DNA from: Exiguobacterium qingdaonense
Lineage (GTDB): Bacteria > Bacillota > Bacilli > Exiguobacteriales > Exiguobacteriaceae
Assembly: GCF_018617855.1 (NCBI RefSeq)
Contig: NZ_JACSKY010000005.1
Location: 62,001 to 126,000, forward strand
DNA: 64,000 nucleotides
Reading direction: 5' to 3'
Numbering within the stretch: the first letter of the stretch is position 1; each line of letters starts with the position of its first letter. The translations under genes were made by a program, and so were the position numbers. Under the pieces are notes generated by a model, which saw nothing but the letters and a program-made list of their open reading frames with translations, was not told where the DNA came from and did no database searches. Shown one piece after another: positions 59,066-64,000 of this stretch.

Positions 59066-59417
59066 ACGTCTGCTGGTCGAATAGACCAGAAAAGTTGGAA
59101 TCAACGTCTTCATAAGGGTCGACGTAGGACTTGACCGTCTTTCGTTCCATCCGGGCCGTCCCGAGCGTCATCCCGAGACGCTGATGTTCGGCCCCAATGA
59201 GACGGGCAATCTTTTGACTGTCGTCGACAAGTTGTCGGAGGACCGTCTGATCGGCTTTCTCCAGATCAGGACCGTGCGCCGCGAGCAACTGTTCGCGGTC
59301 GTCCAAGAGCTCATGGATTTGTTCCATCCACGTATCATACGTCGGCTCTTCTGGGACTTTCGCCAGCAACTCTTTTAAGCGCTGTGTCTTTAAGATAATC
59401 TCATCGATTGGTCTCAT
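59064..59417 (-). CDS. fliT: FliT-like flagellar export chaperone
   Basis: A 117-residue helical protein in the fliD-fliS-fliT position. FliT in other bacteria is the chaperone for the filament cap FliD. The N-terminal coiled helix (ILKTQRLKELLAKV) and DDREQLLAAHG near 40 fit the FliT fold, though sequence conservation is low. Its ATG overlaps the fliS stop codon (ATGA). It is the last gene of flaG-fliD-fliS-fliT. Confidence 0.8.
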   Translation of the reverse strand: MRPIDEIILKTQRLKELLAKVPEEPTYDTWMEQIHELLDDREQLLAAHGPDLEKADQTVLRQLVDDSQKIARLIGAEHQRLGMTLGTARMERKTVKSYVDPYEDVDSNFSGLFDQQT

Positions 59418-59788
59418 GACTGCTTCGCGAGTTTCATCGCTTCCTTCCACGTGTCACGGAGTTCCGTTGTGAAGTCGAGCACCTCGTCGAGGATGGTCGT
59501 GTCGTTCTTGACGTTCGCATCGACGAGACGGCGCCACATATAGTCATAGAGCGAGTCTAGGTTTGCCGAGATGGCGATGTCTTTATTGAGTGTGAGACGA
59601 AGTTCTTGGAAGATGGCTTGCGTCTTTTGAATGTTGATGTTCTTCAAGTCAGGGTTTCCCTGGTCGATTGCAAGCTTGGCGAGGCGCATGAACTTGAGCG
59701 CCCCGTCATAAAGCATAAGCGTCAGTTCCTGTGGGTTTGCGGTCGTGACCGCGCTGTTTTGATATGTTGCGTATGGATTGGCTACCAT
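59414..59788 (-). CDS. fliS: Flagellin export chaperone FliS
   Basis: FliS binds the C-terminus of flagellin and prevents its premature polymerisation. The 124-residue protein has the typical start NPYATYQNSAVTTANPQELTLMLYDGALKF and the central LYDYMWRRLVDANVKND. GAGGAGG precedes the ATG. It follows fliD by 14 bp. It is the canonical copy; a divergent relative lies at 53733. Confidence 0.95.
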   Translation of the reverse strand: MVANPYATYQNSAVTTANPQELTLMLYDGALKFMRLAKLAIDQGNPDLKNINIQKTQAIFQELRLTLNKDIAISANLDSLYDYMWRRLVDANVKNDTTILDEVLDFTTELRDTWKEAMKLAKQS

Positions 59789-59802
59789 TTAAATTCCTCC
59801 TC

Positions 59803-61497
59803 TTACATGCCTCCGCCTAAAAACTGTTGAAGTGAAGCGGCTTGTGAGTTCGCCTGGTTCATCGCCGTTTCCATCGCGGCGAAGCGACGGTAATAGGCGT
59901 TTTCTTTATCGATGAGTAAATCATTCAGTCGTTGAATTCGTGAGTCGATTTGGGTCATCTCGCGACCCATCGAGTATGATGGGGCGCCTGCTCCATCTGC
60001 GCCCGCAATCCGAGTGATGTTTGACCGTGAAGCAGCTGCCGTGTCACGGATTTGCGGAAGGAGTCCCGTTTCTTCATCCGTGAAGAGCTTATACACTTGT
60101 TCCGGATCTTTCTCAATGGCTGCTTTTAACTTCTCTTCATTCAGCTCAATCTTTCCGCCGTTCGTAAAGTCAGAACCCGTGGAGAGACCGATTTGGAACA
60201 AGCGAGACATGCCTACATCATTCGTGCTCGATGTCGCGCTCGACCACTTGCTACGAAGCGTGTCCATCGCCCCGCGGAGAATTGTATCCCCTCGAAGCAT
60301 CCCGCTCATCGCTTTTTCTTCCCATTTCTTGATCTCATCTTCAGACAACTCATCACGCTGTGCCTGTGTGAGCGGTGCAAAAGAACGGAATCGTTCTTCG
60401 CGTGTCTTCTTGTTCATGAGATCAATCGTCTCATTATACTTATCGACAAAACCTTTGATGTTGTCAAAGATTTTTTGGGTGTCAGTAGCGGCTGATAGTG
60501 TGACAGGTCCTCCTGTTTCGAGGAAAGATGATTTCAGTGTCAACGTCATATTGTCAATCGTCGTCGTGTTCGAAGCACGTTCGACTTCAATTCCATTCAC
60601 TTTAAACTTCGCATTTTGTCCAGTCGAAGCAACCGTCCCCATACTAAAGGCAGATTTGAAGTTAGTATCAAATTGAATGGTCGAAGTGGCTCCGGTCTCT
60701 TTCGTCGACAAGGAGATTTTTCCGGTAGAGGATTCAAAGAAAGCAGAAAGTCCTGTTTCTTTACTATTTAACTTGCTCATCAATTCTTTTACCGTTGCGT
60801 CCGCACCTAATTCAATCTTTTGATATGTCCCGGCTGTACTAGATTTGTACTGAATTTCAAAGCCAGTCCCAGAGGAGAACGAAGCAGAAACATCTTTTGG
60901 AATGACTCCACCAGGATAGTTTGTTGTATTGGTGGCAGTGACTTTACCAGCCGCTGCGTCATACGCAAAGTCCGTAGAATCTAAAACGTTTCCTGCCGCA
61001 TCTTTTAAGACGACTGTCGAAAAGTCCAAATCTTTCGGAATCGTTAACTCGGTTCCAGCCGTCTCTTGAATGACACGCTTTTGTCCGGCAACAAATCCAT
61101 TCATGTCTGATAATTTTGTTGTACTCGTCAACTTTTGTCCATTACGATCGACAGCATCTAAAATCGTCGTCGCCGAACTGGCCAACTGTGTAACCGAGTC
61201 AATCCGAACCGCACTATTACCACTTGATGGTCCAGCAGTCACGCTGATTTTTGACTCATCCGACGAGCTAGACGTCTTCGCATAGAAGTTTCGGCTGAAC
61301 ATCAAGTCGACCGCACTATTCCGCAATGTCATGAGGGACCGGTTGATTTCGCGATACGCATCGCGCTTCCATTCTGTCGTTTGTTTCTTCTGCTCAAGTT
61401 TATCAATCGGCGCTCGCTCGACCTGCATCAGTTGCTTAATAATCGTATCCGTATCGATTCCACTGGCGAGTCCGCCAAATCGGATTGGTGTCGTCAT
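59803..61497 (-). CDS. fliD: Flagellar filament cap protein FliD
   Basis: FliD forms the cap at the filament tip that folds incoming flagellin. The 564-residue protein begins with RFGGLASGIDTDTIIKQLM, the FliD_N signature. Variable Ser/Thr-rich domains fill the middle. The conserved C-terminal part contains LNDLLIDKENAYYRRFAAMETAMNQANSQ-type coiled coil and ends QQFLGGGM. AAAGGAGG precedes the ATG. It sits between flaG and fliS as in Bacillus. Confidence 0.96.
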   Translation of the reverse strand: MTTPIRFGGLASGIDTDTIIKQLMQVERAPIDKLEQKKQTTEWKRDAYREINRSLMTLRNSAVDLMFSRNFYAKTSSSSDESKISVTAGPSSGNSAVRIDSVTQLASSATTILDAVDRNGQKLTSTTKLSDMNGFVAGQKRVIQETAGTELTIPKDLDFSTVVLKDAAGNVLDSTDFAYDAAAGKVTATNTTNYPGGVIPKDVSASFSSGTGFEIQYKSSTAGTYQKIELGADATVKELMSKLNSKETGLSAFFESSTGKISLSTKETGATSTIQFDTNFKSAFSMGTVASTGQNAKFKVNGIEVERASNTTTIDNMTLTLKSSFLETGGPVTLSAATDTQKIFDNIKGFVDKYNETIDLMNKKTREERFRSFAPLTQAQRDELSEDEIKKWEEKAMSGMLRGDTILRGAMDTLRSKWSSATSSTNDVGMSRLFQIGLSTGSDFTNGGKIELNEEKLKAAIEKDPEQVYKLFTDEETGLLPQIRDTAAASRSNITRIAGADGAGAPSYSMGREMTQIDSRIQRLNDLLIDKENAYYRRFAAMETAMNQANSQAASLQQFLGGGM

Positions 61498-61509
61498 AAG
61501 AATCCTCCT

Positions 61510-61866
61510 TTATACCCGTTCATCGAAGAGTTGATTGAACTCCATGAACGCCGCAAAGAAATCGAGGGACTTCTTGCTTGGGATTTCGCGGATCACTTCG
61601 TTGTTCGTATCCACGATTTGAATATAATAGTCGTTCAATTTTTCATGCTTCATAAATTTTAAACCTGTACGCTGTTGTTCTAGGACTTGATTCGCCTTCT
61701 CGACGGCCGCCTCTAGCTTGGTAACGTGTTGAGGCGTCGGAAGAATGACGATGCCTTCGTCGGCGAGCTTCGCTTGATTCGCTTCGACGAACACGTTTTT
61801 CGTTTGTTCATACGGCAAGACGGAAGAAGGTAGGTGAAGCCGGACTTCTGAAATGGTCGGGTTCAT
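61510..61866 (-). CDS. flaG: FlaG family protein (YvyC-like)
   Basis: A 118-residue protein of the FlaG/YvyC family, located before fliD in Bacillus and thought to influence filament length or cap function. The conserved C-terminal half reads TGLKFMKHEKLNDYYIQIVD followed by EVIREIPSKKSLDFFAAF. The N-terminal ~35 residues are variable. AGAGGAG precedes the ATG. A sigma-D-type promoter lies 40 bp upstream, so it heads the flaG-fliD-fliS-fliT operon. Confidence 0.9.
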   Translation of the reverse strand: MNPTISEVRLHLPSSVLPYEQTKNVFVEANQAKLADEGIVILPTPQHVTKLEAAVEKANQVLEQQRTGLKFMKHEKLNDYYIQIVDTNNEVIREIPSKKSLDFFAAFMEFNQLFDERV

Positions 61867-61902
61867 ATAGGTCTACTCCTCTTATAATTGTTCTCATGGA
61901 CT

Positions 61903-61928
61903 TTATCGGTAGAAATGTAGTGAGTTTA
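61903..61928 (-). promoter_or_regulatory. Sigma-D promoter of flaG-fliD-fliS-fliT
   Basis: TAAA (61928-61925), 14-bp spacer, ACCGATAA (61910-61903). This matches the flagellar sigma-D consensus TAAA-N14/15-GCCGATAT closely. Confidence 0.8.
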
Positions 61929-61947
61929 TAGTAATTTAGTCAATTGA

Positions 61948-62145
61948 CTATCGTTTCTGAGCTTCAAGAAATTTCACTTGTGCTTGTAGATCTTCAAATT
62001 GCTTTTGTAAATGATCTCTTCTTTTCTCATCACACGTTATCGCTTCACATGCAATCGATCGCATCGTTATTAGTAGGTCTTCTAATTCAGCTAATCGCTT
62101 TTGTTCGAAAGATATAGCTTTTAATTCTATTAATAATTTTTCCAA
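61948..62145 (-). CDS. Small coiled-coil protein at the flagellar locus
   Basis: A 65-residue, entirely helical, charged protein that I do not recognise (EKRRDHLQKQFEDLQAQVKFLEAQ at the end is coiled-coil). The TTG start lies 7 nt after AAGGTG. It sits between the flagellin/intron region and flaG in the same direction and has a sigma-D-like element upstream, so a flagellar chaperone or regulatory role is possible. More AT-rich than fliD and fliS. Confidence 0.6.
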   Translation of the reverse strand: MEKLLIELKAISFEQKRLAELEDLLITMRSIACEAITCDEKRRDHLQKQFEDLQAQVKFLEAQKR

Positions 62146-62170
62146 TCGACAACACCTTCTCTCGCTCTAC

Positions 62171-62196
62171 TTATCGACATGTCAATCAAAATTTGA
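62171..62196 (-). promoter_or_regulatory. Sigma-D-like promoter of the 61948 gene
   Basis: TCAA, 14-bp spacer, GTCGATAA on the minus strand: one mismatch in each half against the sigma-D consensus. Confidence 0.5.
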
Positions 62197-62287
62197 ACGT
62201 AAGTCCATGAATTATTAGCACAGGTCATTCGAATAAATCGGGAATGATTTAAGAAAGGTAAAAAATTTGATGAAGGAGAAACACGTC

Positions 62288-63124
62288 ATGGACTGGGAAG
62301 GACTATCCGAAGAACAAGTCGCTATTTTGGTCGCTAGTATTTTGGGGGATGGGGAAATCACAAAGTGTTATGCGTATGACAGAAGAATAAACAACAGTTA
62401 CCGGGAACATTTTAGTTTAGGTCAGTTGAGTTATCGGGAGTGGAAACAGCGAAAACTTCCAAATTTGCTTTATTTACGTAGAGACAATTTAGTGTCACGA
62501 TCGATTCCACTCATGACAAGACTATTTCCTCTTTTTTATCCGAACAATAAAAAGCACATCCCCTTCGAACTACTGAAAGATATTCATCACCCAGCATGTA
62601 TACTGACACTTTATTTAGACGACGGTTCGCTTCTTCTCAGCAAACGTTTTAATCATAAAAAGAAGGAAATTCAATTTACACCACATATCGCTTTCTATTT
62701 ACAAGCCTTTTCGAAAGAACAATTAGAGCAACTCGCTGAATGGATGAAAAACCATTACAATATCAACGTCCGCACATCAGGTACACCGAGCGGAACCGGC
62801 TATTACCTAAAGACGACAAAAGTGACCGATACATTTGATATTTTAAATTTACTTCAACCTTACCAAGCTGAACTTCCGGACTTTATGTACAAATTGTCAT
62901 GGGAAAACCGTTTAGACGCTGAGGTGAATCACTATAAACAAACACACCCTGACTATACGATTCGCGTCTCGATTCCTGCAAGACCTTATAGTCATGAAGA
63001 CATCGCATCACTGATTGAATGGAAACAGCAAGGTGTGACCGATAAAGAAATTGCCCAACGTTTAAATCGAACGTATTGGTCCGTCGTTTATAAATGGCAA
63101 GACGTGAAAAACCGTGAAGCATAA
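62288..63124 (+). CDS. LAGLIDAD-type homing endonuclease, free-standing
   Basis: A 278-residue protein with two LAGLIDADG-type motifs, LVASILGDGEI near residue 13 and LTLYLDDGSL near 106. Each keeps the acidic residues that bind the catalytic metal. A helix-turn-helix-like C-terminus follows (GVTDKEIAQRLNRTYWSVVYKW), which may aid DNA binding. The family cuts long specific sites to promote intron or gene mobility. The ATG at 62288 has AAGGAG 9 nt upstream; earlier TTG and ATG codons are weaker. It is AT-rich and lies on the strand opposite the group I intron, just outside it. Confidence 0.85.
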   Translation: MDWEGLSEEQVAILVASILGDGEITKCYAYDRRINNSYREHFSLGQLSYREWKQRKLPNLLYLRRDNLVSRSIPLMTRLFPLFYPNNKKHIPFELLKDIHHPACILTLYLDDGSLLLSKRFNHKKKEIQFTPHIAFYLQAFSKEQLEQLAEWMKNHYNINVRTSGTPSGTGYYLKTTKVTDTFDILNLLQPYQAELPDFMYKLSWENRLDAEVNHYKQTHPDYTIRVSIPARPYSHEDIASLIEWKQQGVTDKEIAQRLNRTYWSVVYKWQDVKNREA

Positions 63125-63139
63125 GGCTCCACGGTTTTT
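63107..63139. terminator. Bidirectional terminator between the endonuclease and flagellin exon 2
   Basis: Stem AAAAACCGTG/CACGGTTTTT with a 13-base loop. The T-runs on both sides suit termination of the endonuclease gene (+) and of the flagellin-intron transcript (-). Confidence 0.88.
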
Positions 63140-63169
63140 AGTATAACGATTAAATACTCAATTGCTATA

Positions 63170-63221
63170 TTAACGGAGCAATTGAAGTACAGCCTGAGGC
63201 TGTTGATTTGCTTGCTGGGAC
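63170..63221 (-). pseudogene. 3' exon fragment of a second flagellin gene
   Basis: Directly after the intron the minus strand reads, in one frame, SQQANQQPQAVLQLLR followed by a stop, a standard flagellin C-terminus. It repeats in protein terms the end of the flagellin that stops at 63568 (QANSAPQAVLQLLR) but differs at many third codon positions. There is no flagellin body between 63221 and 63568. Just before the intron the same frame gives ASYL (63557-63547), preceded by a stop, so this is the tail of a gene whose upstream part is missing. Confidence 0.75.
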
Positions 63222-63546
63222 CCATATTTTTCAATATGGCCTAGACTATATCTTCACCCTTTTACAATATAAATATATTATTTATTACTATTGCAAAATA
63301 GGGGCTGGGCACTTCCCTCGCCGTTTACGAGGTACGGATCTCATAACCATGGACTAGTCAGTCGGTAGGTCGTTCATCCTAGTCGTTGAACCTTCATCAC
63401 AGTTTCCTGACAGATGCTTGGCTGCTGATTGTCCAATCCCTTCCTTTTTTTCAAAACGTTCACGCTCACCGTTTCCAGTCACGTTGTCGTAAGGAGGGCT
63501 CTAAGGAGTTCCAGCAATTCACCCAGTTATATTCTTATCCGTTACC
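63222..63546 (-). ncRNA. Group I self-splicing intron
   Basis: All core elements occur in order on the minus strand. P1 pairs exon TCTTATCT (63554-63547) with GGATAAGA (63540-63533), giving the required U-G pair at the 5' splice site. Then come P (AATTGCTGGAAC, 63519-63508), Q (CAATCAGCAGCCAAGC, 63432-63417), R (GGTTCAACGACTAGG, 63392-63378) and S (AAGATATAGTCTAGG, 63254-63240). P4 (TGCTG/CAGCA) and P7 (GACTA/TAGTC) form. P9 is CCATATT-GAAA-AATATGG at 63239-63222, next to the 3' splice site. At ~325 nt it has no internal ORF. Splice sites are predicted and the 3' site could shift by a base or more. Confidence 0.88.
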
Positions 63547-63567
63547 AGATAAGACGCCCGTCATTCC

Positions 63568-64000
63568 TTACCGAAGGAGTTGAAGTACTGCCTGCGGTGC
63601 AGAGTTGGCTTGAGCTAACATTGCTTGTGAAGCTTGGTTGAGGATGTTGTTCTTCGTGAAGTTCATCATCTCTTTCGCCATGTCTACGTCGCGAATACGT
63701 GATTCAGCTGCTTGGAGGTTTTCTGCAGATGTGCTCAAGTTATTGATTGTGTGTTCGAGACGGTTTTGAGTAGCACCCATTTTTGAACGTTCTGCAGAAA
63801 CAGTCTCAATTGCATCATTGATTGTTGTGACTGCCGCACTTGCTGAAGATTGGTTTGTAACATCGATATTTGCTACACCTAATGATTTAGCTCGCATATC
63901 ATTGATGCCAACACTGATGTCTTGTCCTGCATTTGCTCCAATTTGTAGTTTTAAAGCATTATTTGAGTTGACAGTGATACTAACGTTAGCATCTGCAGTT
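63568..64000 (-). CDS. hag: Flagellin (3' part, 5' end beyond the window)
   Basis: The C-terminal ~143 residues of a flagellin, the filament subunit. Visible are LQIGANAGQDISVGINDMRA at the window edge, the conserved RSKMGATQNRLEHTINNL and the core-forming SRIRDVDMAKEMMNFTKNNILNQ. It ends APQAVLQLLR and stop. The frame stays open to base 64000. It is probably the main filament flagellin, upstream of flaG-fliD-fliS. The intron begins 21 bases after its stop codon, so its coding region appears uninterrupted. Confidence 0.93.
   Translation of the reverse strand, partial: TADANVSITVNSNNALKLQIGANAGQDISVGINDMRAKSLGVANIDVTNQSSASAAVTTINDAIETVSAERSKMGATQNRLEHTINNLSTSAENLQAAESRIRDVDMAKEMMNFTKNNILNQASQAMLAQANSAPQAVLQLLR

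Noticed and set aside
63547-63554. TCTTATC/GATAAGA as intron P2 rather than P1
   Set aside because: It could be P2 as in the T4 td intron, but then no P1 with a U-G splice-site pair can be found upstream. As P1 it gives eight pairs including U-G.

Overview
The window reads as a chromosomal segment of a low-GC Gram-positive bacterium of the order Bacillales. Gene order (secG-est; cggR-gapA-pgk-tpiA-gpmI-eno; rapZ-yvcK-whiA; hprK-lgt-ppaX; uvrB-uvrA; ftsEX-ctpB-minJ; hpf-secA-prfB-yvjA-cccB) matches Bacillus subtilis, while the moderately high GC, the joining of these blocks and the flagellar proteins fit Exiguobacterium best. The genus is an inference from gene content; no 16S rRNA gene is present.

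Layout. 1-5.1 kb: end of est, secG, a YitT-type membrane protein, and a galU-plus-two-glycosyltransferase operon for a surface polysaccharide. 5.4-13.9 kb: the glycolytic operon, driven by a CggR-type promoter/operator, with rpoN and a small redox protein upstream. 14.0-16.1 kb: a tRNA-Arg followed by an AT-rich NERD-helicase gene that looks acquired. 16.3-27.0 kb: clpP with a CtsR site, small membrane and DNA-binding proteins, then whiA/yvcK/rapZ, trxB with a TPR protein, and hprK-lgt-ppaX-acetyltransferase. 27.1-34.1 kb: a small membrane protein, a gene-free stretch with a dispersed repeat and converging terminators, a YvlB-type protein, and uvrBA behind a LexA-like box. 34.5-36.8 kb: glpFK with a cre-like site. 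36.8-50.9 kb: division and secretion genes (minJ, ctpB, an M23 hydrolase, ftsX, ftsE, a BCCT transporter, cccB, prfB, secA, hpf, csp). 51.1-56.1 kb: a ComK homologue, then a flagellar accessory operon (FliK-like, FlhB-like, FliS-like, a flagellin, YaaR, DUF2225). 56.2-59.0 kb: a candidate small RNA and several small genes. 59.1-64.0 kb: fliT, fliS, fliD, flaG, a small coiled-coil gene, a LAGLIDADG endonuclease gene, a group I intron, and the 3' part of a flagellin gene running off the window.

The most unusual region is 62.2-63.7 kb. A group I intron (P, Q, R and S elements, P1 and P9 all visible) lies just downstream of the stop codon of an apparently complete flagellin 3' end. The intron is flanked by pieces of a second flagellin C-terminus, as if a neighbouring intron-bearing flagellin gene lost its body and left only its last codons, the intron and the terminator. 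A free-standing LAGLIDADG endonuclease gene sits next to it on the opposite strand, outside the intron.

Other points worth following are a roughly 150-nt candidate non-coding RNA with promoter and terminator (56184-56335), a divergent FliS-like chaperone paired with its own flagellin, a prfB gene whose programmed frameshift has been lost, the NERD-helicase next to the tRNA, and two copies of a structured intergenic repeat.
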